DNA of 64,000 bases from Iodidimonas sp. SYSU 1G8 (GCF_039655775.1 NZ_JBBYXJ010000002.1:744001-808000); one strand, 5' to 3'; positions 9,085 through 19,818 are shown, counted from the stretch's first letter. Translations and numbers: made by a program. Notes: generated from the letters alone by a model not told the origin.

Positions 9085-12000
9085 CTAGACCGAGGCGAAC
9101 AGGCCCCTGATCTGCCGGGCGACGTAGCCCAGTTTGGCCACCGTGATGGTGCCGCTGGAGCGGAGTTCGGCATTCAGCTCGCGCACCCGCTGCAGCGCCT
9201 TGGCATGGGTTTCGTCCCACGCCTCGGGCCCGCCCGCCTCCAGCGCCATGGCGGTGAGATCGCGCTGCTGGTCGTAGAGATCCTCGATGATGCTGCCGAG
9301 CGCGAGACTGTCCCAGTGGTCGTTGGTGACGGCCAGATCGGCTGCGTCCCGCAGCCATTCCAGCCCGACCGCCTCGCCAATGGCGAAATAGGCGCGAGCG
9401 ACCGCGTCGAGTTCGCCTTGCACGCGTTCGTTCAACAGCACGATGTCCACGGCCGAGGCGAGCGGTCCCATGCTCGCGATCTTGCGCGCCAGCGCCGACG
9501 GCACACCGTCCTTCTCAAGGGCCGCGGCATGCTCGGCCAGGTCATCGCGGGATTGTGCGTCCATCAGCGTCGTCGAATTGAACAACGCCGCCACGCCCGG
9601 CGCGAAGCGCTCCACCGTGGCCGCCATGTCCAGCGGCAGCGCCAGATGCGTCAGGAACCAGATGGCCTTCCGGTGCAGGACTTCCTTGGCTTCCAGGCGC
9701 ATGGCGGTCTGTACGGAAGCCGGCACCTTGTTGTCGAGGCTGTCGATTTCGTCCCAGATGGCGCGCAAGCCCATCACGTCGCGGGCGACGATGTAGGCGG
9801 CTGCGATCTGGTCCACCGCCGCGCCGGTTTCCTCGGCGACCCGGGTGACGAAGGTGATGCCGGCACGATTGATGATCTCGTTCGCCAGAATCGTCGAGGC
9901 GATGTCGCGCCGCAACTGATGCCGGGGAATATCCGCCTCGAAGCGCGACCGCATGGCTGACGGGAAATAGCCGATCAGGTCGGGCATGACCTGAGGATCG
10001 TCCGGCAGGTCGCTGCGTTCCAGCCGGCGGTAGAGGGAGATCTTGGCGTAGGCCATCAGCACGGCCAGTTCCGGACGGGTCAGGCCGATGCCGGACGACT
10101 GGCGGCGGGCGATGTCCTCGTCATCGGGGAGGAACTCGATGTCGCGGTCCAGCGATCCTTCCTGCGCCAGCCGCCGCATGAAGCGCGCCTGCGAATCCAG
10201 GAGTTCGGCGGCCCGCGCCTCGGTGGTCGACAGCATTTCCGTCTGCCGGTAGTTCGTCTCCAGCACGTGGGCGGCCACGTCCTCGGTCATCTCCTGCAGC
10301 AGGACGTTGCGCTGCTTCATGGTCAGATCGCCTTCGGCGACCAGCGCGTTCAGCAGGATCTTGATATTGACCTCGTTGTCCGAGCAATCGACGCCGCCCG
10401 AATTGTCCACCGCGTCCGTGTTCAGCCGCCCGCCGGTAAGGGCGTATTCGATGCGGCCGCGCTGGGTAAATCCCAGATTGCCGCCTTCGCCGACGACCCT
10501 CACCTTCAGGTCGCGGCCGTCAATGCGCAGGGCGTCGTTGGCCCGGTCGCCCACATCGGCATGGGTTTCGGTATGGGCTTTCACATAGGTGCCGATGCCG
10601 CCGACGAAGAGCAGGTCGGCCTCGGCCATCAGCACCGCGCGGATCAGTTCCGCGGGTGTCATCTTGTCCGTCTCGACGTTCAGCATGGCCTGGATCTGCG
10701 GCGTCAGCGTCACCGACTTGGCCGAACGCGGGAAGACGCCGCCGCCTTTGGAGATCAGGTCGGTATTGTAGTCGCCCCAGCTCGAGCGTGGCAGCTCGAA
10801 CAGGCGCTGGCGCTCGGCGAAGCTGGTCTCCGGATCGGGGTCGGGGTCGATGAAGACGTGGCGGTGATCGAACGCCGCCACCAGCTTGATCGTCTTCGAC
10901 CGCAGCATGCCGTTGCCGAACACGTCACCCGACATGTCACCGATGCCGATGACGCGGATCGTCTGGGACTGGACGTCGATCCCCAGTTCCCGGAAATGAC
11001 GCTGCACGCCGATCCAGGCGCCGCGCGCGGTGATGCCTATCTCCTTGTGGTCATAGCCGTTGCTGCCGCCCGAGGCGAAGGCATCATCGAGCCAGAAGCC
11101 ATAGTTCCGCGAGAGTTCGTTGGCGATGTCGGAAAAACTCGCCGTTCCCTTGTCCGCCGCCACGACCAGATAGGGATCGTCGTCGTCATAACGCACGACC
11201 CGCGCCGGCGGGACCGGCAGGCCCGACACGATGTTGTCGGTGATGTCGAGCAGGCCCGAGATCAGCGTGCGGTAACAGTGGATGCCCTCGGCTTGGATGG
11301 CCTCGCGACTGCCGCCTTCCGGCAGGCGCTTCGGCACGAAGCCGCCCTTGGCGCCGACCGGCACGATGACCGAGTTCTTGACCATCTGCGCCTTCATCAG
11401 GCCGAGGATTTCGGTGCGGAAATCCTCCGGACGGTCGGACCAGCGGATGCCGCCGCGGGAAATCTTGCCGCCGCGCAGGTGGATGCCTTCCATCCAGGGG
11501 GAATAGACGAAGACCTCCACCATCGGCCGCGGCTTGGGCAGCATGTCGACGAGATTGCTGGCCAGCTTGATCGCCAGATAATGCTTCGGCGCGCCGTCGG
11601 CGTCGGTCTGGAAGTAGTTGGTCCGCAGGCTGGAGCAGATCATGTCCATGAAATTGCGGATGATGCGGTCTTCGTCGAGACTGGCCACCGATTCCAGCTG
11701 GGTGTTGATCTCATCGACGATCCGGCCTCTTTCCTCGCTGTTGGCGGTGTCGGGGTCGAAGCGTGCCTTGAACAGGGCCACCAGATTACGGGCGATGGCC
11801 GCGTTGGCCGTCAGGGAGCGGCGGAGGTAACCCTGCGAGAAGGTCGATCCGGCCTGGCGCATGTATTTGAGGTACGCGCGCAGGATCACGACATCGCGCC
11901 AGACCATGCCGGTGTTCAGCACCAGGCTGTTCAGGCTGTCGTCTTCCGCGTGGCCGGCCCAAAGTTCGGCCAGGATCTGCTCCAGCGGCTCCTTCACAAC

Positions 12001-13872
12001 GCTCAGTTCCAGATCGTCGCCGGCCGCGTCCATGGCATAGAATTCGTGGATCCAGGCCTCGCGGCTTTCACCCTTGGGCCGGATCGAGTGGGTCTGTTCC
12101 TCGATCACCTTCAGGCCGAGGTTCTCCAGCTTGGGCAGGCACTCGCTCAGCGGGATCAGCCGGCTGGCATGATAGATCTTGATCCGCACCACGCCCGGGG
12201 CATCCTCGGGGCGGCGGTAGGCGTTGAACGCCATGCCGTCCGGGGCCTTGAGATTGTTCAGTTTCTCGATGTCGAAAACCGCGAGCCCCGGTTCATAGGC
12301 TTCGCAATAGGACGATGCGAAACCATGCGCATAGCGGATCCAGTGACGGTTGCCGGCTTCCTCGCCGAACCGTTCGTGCAGGCGGTCCTTCAAGTGATCG
12401 GTCCATGTTCTCACCACGGCGGCGATCCGGCGGTCGATGTCCTCCGGGTTCACGTCGGGCACCGCCCCCGGCGGCGTGCTCAGCATCAGATGCAGCCGGG
12501 CCAGCGGCGAATCGCCGACCTGGGTATGCTCGGCGCTGATTTCACCGCCATAGGCCTCGGTGAAGATTTTCTCGATCTGCTTGAGACGGGCCGTGGTGAA
12601 GGCTTCCTTCGGGATGTAGATCAGCGCCGAAACGAACAGTCCGAAGGGACCGATGCGGATGAAGGATTTGGCGTGCGGCCGTTCCATCAGCCGCACGATG
12701 CCGATCGCGATTTCGTACAGTTCATCCGGGTGGATCTGGAACAGTTCGTCGCGCGGATAGGTCTGCAGGACGTTGTTCAGGATCTTGCCGTCATGGCTGT
12801 AGCGATTGTAGCCGGCCTCGCGCACGACCAGGTCGATCTTGCGCCGGAGCAGCGGAATCGAGCGGGGATGCATGCTGTAGGCGAGGCTGGTGAACAGGCC
12901 GACGAACTGCCACTCGCCGACCAGCTTGCCGTCAGCGTCATAGCGCTTCACACCCACATAGTTCAACTGGACCGGGCGATGGACGCGCGAGCGCTGATCG
13001 GCCTTGATGACGATCAGCGGCGTCGGCTCGTTCAGGAACTCCTGCACATCCGCTGACAGGACCCTGTTGTCGACCCGGCCCTTGAAGATCAGGAAGTCCG
13101 GATCGCGAAGCAGGCCCAAACCCTGCGCATGGTCAGGGACGGCCTTGATCGCGCCGCTCTCGGCATGGAAGCTGTAATCGCGAAAGCCCAGAAACGTAAA
13201 GTTGTTGTCGATCAGCCATTCCAGGAAAGCCAGTGCTTCCTTTGTCTCGGATGGATCGGACGGCCCCGGGAATTCGGCCAGATGGTCACGGCTTTCCTTC
13301 AGCTTCGCCAGCATGGGCTGCCAGTCGTCGAAGGTAATCCGGACATCGGCGAGAACGCCCTGAAGGCCGCGTTCGATCTCCGCGAGCGCGACCGGATCGG
13401 TCAGCTGATCGACTTCCAGATACATGTAGGACTCCGCGAAGGCGAGGCCATTCGCGTCCCGCTTGCCGTCGATGTTTCGCTCCACCGTCATCACCGGGTG
13501 GATCAGCATATGGATTTCGCGGCCCTGCCGGCTCAGCTCCGCCGATACGGAATCGACCAGGAAAGGCATGTCGTCGTTGACGATCTCGATGGTCGTTCTG
13601 TGGTCCTGCCATCCGGCGTCTTCCACGGTCGGGTTGAACACGCGCACCTTCGGCGCGCCCGGTTGGCGCGTGGCGGCGAAGCGCCACATGGACAGTGCGA
13701 TGCCGAACAGGCTCGACGTCCGGCGCTCGATGATGTCCTCCGGTGGCACCCGCGCGTAGAACCTCTCGGCAAACGCCAGGAATGTCTCGGCCTCCTCCGG
13801 AGCCAGTTTGGCACGGGCCATGTCGGCGACGCTGGAGAGGTGTTGCTGTTTCCGGTCCCAGCGATTGTCCAT
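9085..13872 (-). CDS. Large NAD-specific glutamate dehydrogenase (GDH_2 / L-GDH180 class)
   Basis: The 1595-residue protein matches the 180 kDa NAD-dependent GDH class, which deaminates glutamate to 2-oxoglutarate and ammonia during amino acid catabolism. The N-terminal half is regulatory (ACT-like regions, for example [23 protein letters not shown] split over residues 60-110). The catalytic core lies near residues 780-1250, with [38 protein letters not shown] (glutamate-binding lysine), [16 protein letters not shown] and [17 protein letters not shown], followed by a helical C-terminal region. The GTG-free ATG start at 13872 is preceded by a G-rich Shine-Dalgarno (CAGGGGGACGGCAAG). It is monocistronic. 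Confidence 0.95.
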   Translation of the reverse strand: MDNRWDRKQQHLSSVADMARAKLAPEEAETFLAFAERFYARVPPEDIIERRTSSLFGIALSMWRFAATRQPGAPKVRVFNPTVEDAGWQDHRTTIEIVNDDMPFLVDSVSAELSRQGREIHMLIHPVMTVERNIDGKRDANGLAFAESYMYLEVDQLTDPVALAEIERGLQGVLADVRITFDDWQPMLAKLKESRDHLAEFPGPSDPSETKEALAFLEWLIDNNFTFLGFRDYSFHAESGAIKAVPDHAQGLGLLRDPDFLIFKGRVDNRVLSADVQEFLNEPTPLIVIKADQRSRVHRPVQLNYVGVKRYDADGKLVGEWQFVGLFTSLAYSMHPRSIPLLRRKIDLVVREAGYNRYSHDGKILNNVLQTYPRDELFQIHPDELYEIAIGIVRLMERPHAKSFIRIGPFGLFVSALIYIPKEAFTTARLKQIEKIFTEAYGGEISAEHTQVGDSPLARLHLMLSTPPGAVPDVNPEDIDRRIAAVVRTWTDHLKDRLHERFGEEAGNRHWIRYAHGFASSYCEAYEPGLAVFDIEKLNNLKAPDGMAFNAYRRPEDAPGVVRIKIYHASRLIPLSECLPKLENLGLKVIEEQTHSIRPKGESREAWIHEFYAMDAAGDDLELSVVKEPLEQILAELWAGHAEDDSLNSLVLNTGMVWRDVVILRAYLKYMRQAGSTFSQGYLRRSLTANAAIARNLVALFKARFDPDTANSEERGRIVDEINTQLESVASLDEDRIIRNFMDMICSSLRTNYFQTDADGAPKHYLAIKLASNLVDMLPKPRPMVEVFVYSPWMEGIHLRGGKISRGGIRWSDRPEDFRTEILGLMKAQMVKNSVIVPVGAKGGFVPKRLPEGGSREAIQAEGIHCYRTLISGLLDITDNIVSGLPVPPARVVRYDDDDPYLVVAADKGTASFSDIANELSRNYGFWLDDAFASGGSNGYDHKEIGITARGAWIGVQRHFRELGIDVQSQTIRVIGIGDMSGDVFGNGMLRSKTIKLVAAFDHRHVFIDPDPDPETSFAERQRLFELPRSSWGDYNTDLISKGGGVFPRSAKSVTLTPQIQAMLNVETDKMTPAELIRAVLMAEADLLFVGGIGTYVKAHTETHADVGDRANDALRIDGRDLKVRVVGEGGNLGFTQRGRIEYALTGGRLNTDAVDNSGGVDCSDNEVNIKILLNALVAEGDLTMKQRNVLLQEMTEDVAAHVLETNYRQTEMLSTTEARAAELLDSQARFMRRLAQEGSLDRDIEFLPDDEDIARRQSSGIGLTRPELAVLMAYAKISLYRRLERSDLPDDPQVMPDLIGYFPSAMRSRFEADIPRHQLRRDIASTILANEIINRAGITFVTRVAEETGAAVDQIAAAYIVARDVMGLRAIWDEIDSLDNKVPASVQTAMRLEAKEVLHRKAIWFLTHLALPLDMAATVERFAPGVAALFNSTTLMDAQSRDDLAEHAAALEKDGVPSALARKIASMGPLASAVDIVLLNERVQGELDAVARAYFAIGEAVGLEWLRDAADLAVTNDHWDSLALGSIIEDLYDQQRDLTAMALEAGGPEAWDETHAKALQRVRELNAELRSSGTITVAKLGYVARQIRGLFASV

Positions 13873-14073
13873 CTTGCCGTCCCCCTGTTTGCACGCGAGG
13901 TGTCAACGCCCCAGCCGCGGTGAAGTTTTCAGCGGCTTGCCGCGGAATGGTCGATCGTCTTCCGCGCGGGTCTTCATCCCTTACATTATATGGTGTCTGT
14001 GGCTGTTTGACGAAGGCGGCGACCCTGCAACACGGTATCTTTCGTCAGAGCTGCCGATCCGAAAGTCCCGAGA

Positions 14074-15792
14074 ATGCCTCCAGTACACGATCCGGCCATT
14101 CCATACCTGAATGAGCTGCTCACGTTTCTCGTGACGGCGCTCATCGTGGTGCCGGTCTCGCGCATGCTCAGGATCAGCCCGATTCTCGGCTTTCTCGGCG
14201 TGGGTGTCGTTGTCGGTCCGTCCGTTCTCGGGATCGCGACGGATGCCGACAACATCGAGGCGCTCGCGGAACTGGGCGTCGTCTTCCTGATGTTCACCAT
14301 CGGTCTCGAGCTTTCGCTCGATCGGCTGTGGAAGGCCCGGCGCTATGTCTTCGGGCTGGGTGCCCTGCAGCTCGCTGGCTGCGCGGCGGCCATCGGCGGA
14401 CTGGCCTATCTCTGGGGAAATCCGCCCGAGGCAAGCCTCCTGCTCGGTCTCAGCATGGCGCTTTCATCGACGGCGGTGGTCATGCAACTGCTCGTCGAAC
14501 GCGGGCAGATTTCGTCGCGACCCGGACGCGCGGCTTTCGCGATCCTGCTGTTTCAGGACCTGGCGGTGGTCCCCTTGCTGTTCCTCGTGGGCGTGCTGAG
14601 CGAACCGGGGGAAGGATCGAAACTCCTGTCCTTCGGCGTCGCGATGCTCAAGGCCGCCGGCTGCGTGCTGGTGATCTTGCTGCTGGGGCGGCTGCTCCTG
14701 AGGCCTCTGTTCCGCGCGGTGGCGGCATTGCGCAGCCCGGAAGTGTTTCTGGCGCTGACGCTGTTGGCCATTCTCGGCACCGCGCTGGCGACCGACGAGG
14801 CAGGCCTCTCCATGGCGCTGGGAGCGTTCCTCGCGGGGCTTCTGTTGTCGGAAAGTGAATTCCGGCACCAGATCGAAGCCGACATCCAGCCGTTCAAGGG
14901 CCTGCTGCTCGGGCTGTTCTTTATTTCCGTGGGGCTTCGGATCGACCTGTCTCTGGTGGTCGACCGCTGGCCCTTGGTGCTGGCCGCCGTGGCCGGTCTT
15001 TATATGATCAAGACCGCGATCATCGCGGGTTTGGCGCGCCTGTGGCGCTTTCCGCTCGGGCAATCGATGCGGATCGGTCTCTATCTGGGGCAGGGCGGAG
15101 AATTCGCCTTCGTCGTCGTGGCGGCGGCGGTTTCCGGAGGCATCATGGCGACCGAGCCTGCCCAGTTCATGCTGGTCGTGACGGGTTTGACCATGGTCCT
15201 CACGCCCTTCGCCAGCCTGTTGGGCGATGCGCTTGGCCGGCGCAGCCTTGGCCGGGCGCCGGTGGGCGGCCTTCCCGAGGAGTTTGGCGACCTGGACGAT
15301 CATGTCGTCATCGCCGGGTTCGGGCGCGTCGGGCGCACCGTTGGTCGGATGCTGACCATGCAGAAAGTCCCTTACGTGGCGCTGGACCTTGATGCCGAAA
15401 GCCTGGCGCCGCTCTATCGGGCGGGCGCCCCCGTATTCTTCGGCGATGCGAGGCGTGTGGACATACTGGACAAGGTCCGGGTCGAACAGGCGTCGTCGCT
15501 TGTCATCACGCTGGATGATCCGGCGGCGGTGCGGCAGTGCCTTGCCGCCGCTCATGAGCGCTGGCCGCATCTGACAATCTTTGTTCGGGCCCGCGATATG
15601 GACGATGCGCGTGAGTTGATGAAAAGTCGTTCGTGCACGGCGGTTCCGGAGATGATGGAATCGAGCCTGCAACTCGCGGCTGAAGTGCTGCGCGGGCGCG
15701 GATTGCCCGATGATGCGATCCTCCCGCTGGTCGACTCGTTCCGCCAGCAGATCTACACCGGCATCAAGCCGTCCGCCGAGGAGAGGGAATAG
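14074..15792 (+). CDS. CPA2-type monovalent cation:proton antiporter with C-terminal RCK domain (KefB/KefC-like)
   Basis: The 572-residue protein has about 12 membrane helices in its first 380 residues (LLTFLVTALIVVPVSRML, ILGFLGVGVVVGPSVLG, VVFLMFTIGLELSLDRLW, FQDLAVVPLLFLVGVL, LGAFLAGLLLSESEF, LYLGQGGEFAFVVVAAAVS) and then a Rossmann RCK/TrkA-N domain opening with DHVVIAGFGRVGRTVGRML, the nucleotide-binding GxGxxG. It should exchange K+ or Na+ for protons in the inner membrane, gated by a nucleotide or thiol signal. Its 3' end overlaps the convergent AsnB-like gene by 40 bases. No KefF/KefG-type ancillary subunit is adjacent. Confidence 0.9.
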   Translation: MPPVHDPAIPYLNELLTFLVTALIVVPVSRMLRISPILGFLGVGVVVGPSVLGIATDADNIEALAELGVVFLMFTIGLELSLDRLWKARRYVFGLGALQLAGCAAAIGGLAYLWGNPPEASLLLGLSMALSSTAVVMQLLVERGQISSRPGRAAFAILLFQDLAVVPLLFLVGVLSEPGEGSKLLSFGVAMLKAAGCVLVILLLGRLLLRPLFRAVAALRSPEVFLALTLLAILGTALATDEAGLSMALGAFLAGLLLSESEFRHQIEADIQPFKGLLLGLFFISVGLRIDLSLVVDRWPLVLAAVAGLYMIKTAIIAGLARLWRFPLGQSMRIGLYLGQGGEFAFVVVAAAVSGGIMATEPAQFMLVVTGLTMVLTPFASLLGDALGRRSLGRAPVGGLPEEFGDLDDHVVIAGFGRVGRTVGRMLTMQKVPYVALDLDAESLAPLYRAGAPVFFGDARRVDILDKVRVEQASSLVITLDDPAAVRQCLAAAHERWPHLTIFVRARDMDDARELMKSRSCTAVPEMMESSLQLAAEVLRGRGLPDDAILPLVDSFRQQIYTGIKPSAEERE

Positions 15793-17594
15793 GCAATCGG
15801 CGCCGGCGGTGGATTGAGCGGCAGCCCCGCGGGGTCGCTGGAAGCATGTCGCTCCATCAGCAGGGCGAGATGCAGCGCCCGGACGAAAAAAGTGGGCAGG
15901 GTGGGGCCAGCACGGTATCGCCCCCAGTAACGGCGTTTCAGCCCGTCATGCAGCGCGTCGGGCACCAGATTTCGGTTCAATGCCGCCCTGGCAAGGAAAT
16001 CGGTCGCACGGCTCAGGCGACTGCGGCGGGCTGGCGGGCGAAGGGCGGCGTCCAGGAGGGCGTCCAGCTCCGTCGGAGCCATGATCCCGGGAATGCCATC
16101 GCGCAGGGCGCGGATCGTCGCGCGAAGCTCTTCCGACTGCAGGAGTATGGCCTTGTGAAGGTCGGGTTGCGACTGCCGGAACGACGCCCGTCTTGCGCGG
16201 AAGAGGGCAGGCAACCGGCGCATGGCAAGGGATTCGAAGCAACGCTTTTCGACCCGCATTCCGCTGGGAATATGGCGCGCCATGTCCAGCACGCCCAGAT
16301 CCAGGAACGGGGAGGCGAACGGCAGGAGGGGTGCCACGGCCAGATGGCGCATCTGCACCATGTTGGCGATCAGGAAGGTATCGAGAAACAGGCTGTCCTT
16401 GATGTCGTCGAGATTTGAGGACTTCGGCGCGGCGCTCAGAATTTCGCCGTAGACCAACCGCAGCGCGGCGCGCAACGTGGCGGCTGTCTCGTTCGTCAGG
16501 GCCGGCACTATCGCGCCGAGCAGGGCCGGATCCTTGAGTGCCGCCGAGCCCAGAAGATCCTCGTTGGTATCAAGGCGGTATGCGGACTGGCCGAATGCCT
16601 CGTCGCCGAAGCAGAACATGGATGTGGGATCACGTTCGCGCGCATGGGCCGCGGCGCGCGCGAAGGCATCCACTTCGAAGCAGCCCTTGCGCATGAACAG
16701 ACCGTCGCGGACATGACTGCCGATCATGCCCGTGACGCTGAAATCATCGATCCTGTAGACCCGATGCGGCACGCCGAGTAGTGCCGCCTGGCGCCGCGCC
16801 GCATCGGGATCGCTGCCGCGCCGCGGCTCGCCCATGCTGAACGAGAAGGTGCTGGTCTGGACGCCCGCCCCGTGAAGGATACCGAGGATGGCCGTCGAAT
16901 CGTAACCGCCCGAGAGCGCGAGCAAAGGGTGCCGGCCTGCCACATGGGACAGCACGGCCCCGGTGATCCGCGACCAGAGCTCGTGTTCCATCTCCTTTTT
17001 GTCCCGCCATACATCGTCGCCGGGGCGGTAGCGCCAGTAAGCCGTGGCCGAAAGACGGTTCGGTCCGATGCGCACCAGGCTGGCGGGGGGCAGGCTGCGC
17101 AGGCCGCTGAACAGGGTGCGTCCGCGCAGCATGCAGCCATTGACCAGGAAGCTGGCGATCATCGCCGGGTCGATACCGGCTGCGAAACCGGCCGCCATTC
17201 CGGCGTCGTCCGTGATCAGGTCGCAGCGCTCGGTCCGAATGTGATAGAGCCGCGATATGCCGAGATGATCCGTCCAGCAGGACAGGACGCCGGTCTTGTC
17301 CAGCCAAAGATAGCTGCGGTGCTGGACCGCGATCGAACGCAGGCCTTCCGGCGCGCGGGCCATGTCGATGAGATGGTGCGGTACCGCGACGTCGGGCGCG
17401 CCCCCGGTGCCGTCGACGGTTGCCAGCAACGGCTCGCCTGGCTTGGGCGGCTGGTTCCACCAGCCGAACATCAACGCGCCGTCGGCGAGCATCATATGTT
17501 CGACACCGACCGGCGCGCAGGCCGACATGATGCGCCGCGCCGCCGGAGCGGCGTCCTCGGCGTAAACGATCGCCAGGAATGTGGGTGTCGCCAC
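15753..17594 (-). CDS. Asparagine-synthetase-like amidoligase without N-terminal glutaminase Cys
   Basis: The 613-residue protein has an N-terminal Ntn-hydrolase-like half (about residues 1-180) that begins MATPTF instead of MC, so it lacks the glutaminase nucleophile. The ATP-pyrophosphatase half follows, with LALSGGYDSTAILG (PP-loop at residues 228-233) and later conserved acidic and basic segments (FCFGDEAFGQ, APLLPFASPFLDLGVLDMA). Such proteins adenylate a carboxylate and form an amide with ammonia, an amine or a peptide. The start is GTG at 17594. It lies 98 bases downstream of the RimK-like ligase on the same strand. Lasso-peptide cyclases share this architecture, but no B-protein or precursor is seen nearby. 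Substrate unknown. Confidence 0.75.
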   Translation of the reverse strand: MATPTFLAIVYAEDAAPAARRIMSACAPVGVEHMMLADGALMFGWWNQPPKPGEPLLATVDGTGGAPDVAVPHHLIDMARAPEGLRSIAVQHRSYLWLDKTGVLSCWTDHLGISRLYHIRTERCDLITDDAGMAAGFAAGIDPAMIASFLVNGCMLRGRTLFSGLRSLPPASLVRIGPNRLSATAYWRYRPGDDVWRDKKEMEHELWSRITGAVLSHVAGRHPLLALSGGYDSTAILGILHGAGVQTSTFSFSMGEPRRGSDPDAARRQAALLGVPHRVYRIDDFSVTGMIGSHVRDGLFMRKGCFEVDAFARAAAHARERDPTSMFCFGDEAFGQSAYRLDTNEDLLGSAALKDPALLGAIVPALTNETAATLRAALRLVYGEILSAAPKSSNLDDIKDSLFLDTFLIANMVQMRHLAVAPLLPFASPFLDLGVLDMARHIPSGMRVEKRCFESLAMRRLPALFRARRASFRQSQPDLHKAILLQSEELRATIRALRDGIPGIMAPTELDALLDAALRPPARRSRLSRATDFLARAALNRNLVPDALHDGLKRRYWGRYRAGPTLPTFFVRALHLALLMERHASSDPAGLPLNPPPAPIAYSLSSADGLMPV

Positions 17595-17692
17595 CGTCTG
17601 AGCCCCCGTAGCACGCCGTGATGATCGCGCTACGGGTCATACTAGAATGCCTTTGGAGCCAATGGAATGGCAGGTTCGACCGTGATGCCGGT

Positions 17693-19153
17693 TCAGCGGG
17701 CTTCGATCCGGCGCACGAAGTCGTTCAGCAGCAGACGATAGAGGTCGTCCTTGAGAACCCCATCCTCGACGCCTCTGTCGATATTGGGGTTGTCGTTGAT
17801 CTCGATGACGAACACGCCGTCCTCTCGCTGTTTCAGATCGACTCCGTAAAGGCCGTCGCCGACAAGGTTGGCGGCGCGCACGCCGGCCTCCACCACGGCG
17901 CGGGGCGCATCCTCGACCGCCACGGACTTGAAGGCGCCCTCGGCGAAGCCGCCGCCGGGCTTGTGGTTGATGATCTGCCAGTGCTTGCGCGACATGAAGT
18001 ATTGCGACACGAAAATGGGTTTGCGGTTCAACACGCCGACACGCCAGTCATACTCGGTGTACATGAACTCCTGCGCCAGGATCACGGCGGAATGGCGGAA
18101 CAGGCGCTTCGAGTGCTCAAGCAAATCCGACCGGTTATCGACCTTCACGACGCCGCGCGAGAACGAGCCGTCCGGAATCTTCAGCACCAGCGGGTAGGAC
18201 AGGGCCGCTTCCGCGTTCAGCACGTTCTGCCGGCCGATGATGACGGTTCTTGGCGCGGCCACCTTGTTGGTCTGCAGCAGTTCGGCCAGGTAAACCTTGT
18301 TGGTGCAGCGCAGGATCGACACCGGATCGTCGATCACCGGAATGCCCTCGAACACCGCCTTCTGGGCAAACCGGAACGTGTGGTTCTCGAGCGTGGTGGT
18401 TTCGCGGATGAACAGGGCGTCGTATTCCGCCAGACGCAGATAGTCCTTGCGCTCAAGGGTCTCGACGTCGATGCCCATCTGGGCGCCGATGGCGATCAGC
18501 TTTTTGATCGTCTCGGGCGACGAGGGCGGCAGTTTCGCGTTCTGGTCATAAAGCACGCCCAAGGCAAATCGCGCGGTGGGGCGGGCTTTCGGCGCGCGCC
18601 AGTCGGCGCGGGTATAGTGCTCCAGGCGAGTTAGGAAGAAGTCGAACTCGTCCGGGTTGAGAGCACGCGGCGCGATGGCCTCCAGCGTTTTCACGCTCCA
18701 GCGTTCGTCGAACTCCACATGCACCCGCAGCAACGGGCAGCGGAACCGGTCGAATAACTGCCGGGCGAAGGTTCGGAAGCGCGCGCCCGCTGGCTGGCCG
18801 AAATAGACGGTCAGTGTAAAAGCCGCCTGGGGAGGATTGGCCAGCTTGGCGATTTCGTCGCGCAGCGTATGATTGAGGTCAGGCAGCTCGACGCTGTAGA
18901 GCGCCTTGCGCGACAGATTCAGGATGGTCTCGACCGTCGGCACCACCTTCTGGCCACGTGCCTCGGCCAGCAGGGAGCAGTAATATCCCAGGTCCAGATA
19001 TTCCAGATCGCCGCTGAGGTTGATCACGCGCGCGCTCTTGCTCGAAAGCCCGTCCGGCGTTTCCACATATTGCTGCAGGGTGACGGCCTTGCCTGCCTTG
19101 CGCGCCCATTCGCAGTCGGCGGTGGAGTCGACGATAATGATATGTCGTGTCAT
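17693..19153 (-). CDS. RimK-like ATP-grasp ligase with N-terminal RLAN-type domain
   Basis: The protein of 486 residues, taking the ATG at 19153 (AAAGG upstream), starts MTRHIIIVDSTADCEWARK, typical of the RLAN domain that precedes a RimK ATP-grasp domain. The ATP-grasp portion occupies the C-terminal 250 residues: PLVLKIPDGSFSRGVVKV, ILAQEFMYTEYDWRVGVLNR, and FVIEINDNPNIDRGVEDG with the Mg2+-binding Glu/Asn pair. RimK family enzymes add glutamate or other amino acids to a carboxylate of a protein or small molecule. The gene sits between a GNAT gene upstream and an AsnB-like gene downstream, all on the minus strand, suggesting one pathway. The acceptor is not identifiable. Confidence 0.85.
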   Translation of the reverse strand: MTRHIIIVDSTADCEWARKAGKAVTLQQYVETPDGLSSKSARVINLSGDLEYLDLGYYCSLLAEARGQKVVPTVETILNLSRKALYSVELPDLNHTLRDEIAKLANPPQAAFTLTVYFGQPAGARFRTFARQLFDRFRCPLLRVHVEFDERWSVKTLEAIAPRALNPDEFDFFLTRLEHYTRADWRAPKARPTARFALGVLYDQNAKLPPSSPETIKKLIAIGAQMGIDVETLERKDYLRLAEYDALFIRETTTLENHTFRFAQKAVFEGIPVIDDPVSILRCTNKVYLAELLQTNKVAAPRTVIIGRQNVLNAEAALSYPLVLKIPDGSFSRGVVKVDNRSDLLEHSKRLFRHSAVILAQEFMYTEYDWRVGVLNRKPIFVSQYFMSRKHWQIINHKPGGGFAEGAFKSVAVEDAPRAVVEAGVRAANLVGDGLYGVDLKQREDGVFVIEINDNPNIDRGVEDGVLKDDLYRLLLNDFVRRIEAR

Positions 19154-19249
19154 GACGCCTTTAAGGAGACGCTGAGGTAAGGTCGTTGGTCGCCGAGCCG
19201 GGCGGATGATGCGCGCGGCCATGGTCTCAGTAAAGATAGCGTTTGTGGT

Positions 19250-19717
19250 CTAATCCGGTACGGTGGCGAGGAATTTTTCCAGTACCAGGGCAGCGGCGCC
19301 GTCATCGTAGAAATCCGGCTTGCGCCCGGCCCGCGCATACCCGGTCGCGAGATAGCGCCGGATCGCCGCGTCATTGTCTTCCCGGACTTCGAGAGTCATG
19401 CGCCGGCGCCCGGTCGCGGCCGCGAGCCGTTCGGCTTGGGCGAGCAGGCCCGTGCCGATCCCCCTGCCTCGGCGGTCCGGATCGACCGCGAGGGAGTACA
19501 GCCTTGCGGCCTTGCTGTTCCGGCGAAGCAACACGATGGCATCGCCAGCCAGGCCGGCATCGTCCTCGGCGACGAGGCAGAGGGCGGTATCGCGTCCCAC
19601 GAGACGCCGCATGGCGCGCCGCGACAGACGGTCTCCCGGAAACGCCGCCAGTTCCAGCCGCTGCATGGCCTCGACATCGTCCTGCTGCGCTGGCCGAATC
19701 CTGATCGTTGACGCCAT
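19250..19717 (-). CDS. GNAT family N-acetyltransferase associated with RimK-like ligase
   Basis: The 155-residue protein, taking the ATG at 19717 preceded by a GGGGAAA sequence, is a single GNAT domain: IRIRPAQQDDVEAMQRLELAAF split across residues 4-25, the LYSLAVDPDRRGRGIGTGLL acetyl-CoA loop, and LEVREDNDAAIRRYLATGY at the C-terminal half. The DRLSRRAMRRL segment resembles the GNAT-C39-peptidase family that neighbours RimK-like genes in other bacteria, from memory of that family. Here the protein ends right after the GNAT domain, and no C39-like peptidase follows. An upstream ATG at 19735 is an alternative start. The RimK-like gene begins about 100 bases downstream. Confidence 0.8.
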   Translation of the reverse strand: MASTIRIRPAQQDDVEAMQRLELAAFPGDRLSRRAMRRLVGRDTALCLVAEDDAGLAGDAIVLLRRNSKAARLYSLAVDPDRRGRGIGTGLLAQAERLAAATGRRRMTLEVREDNDAAIRRYLATGYARAGRKPDFYDDGAAALVLEKFLATVPD

Positions 19718-19818
19718 TGCGGCTGGTTTCCCCATACGATGATGATCGGGACGCCGGGGACGGTTGTGCGGCCCGCCGTCTGAGCCGATAGTCTGAGCAT
19801 GCAATGAAAGGGACTACA

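Noticed and set aside
10267-13056. Long plus-strand open frame opposite the glutamate dehydrogenase gene
   Set aside because: It is a codon-bias shadow of the minus-strand gene in GC-rich DNA, with no family motif and His/Arg/Asp-rich low-complexity translation.
15753-17594. Lasso-peptide biosynthesis cluster around the AsnB-like gene
   Set aside because: Lasso cyclases share the AsnB fold, but no B-protein (transglutaminase-like), RiPP recognition element, precursor peptide or transporter is adjacent. The short minus-strand frame that begins at 17640 with MTRSAIITACYGG runs into the AsnB-like gene in another frame and has no stop, so it is not a precursor.
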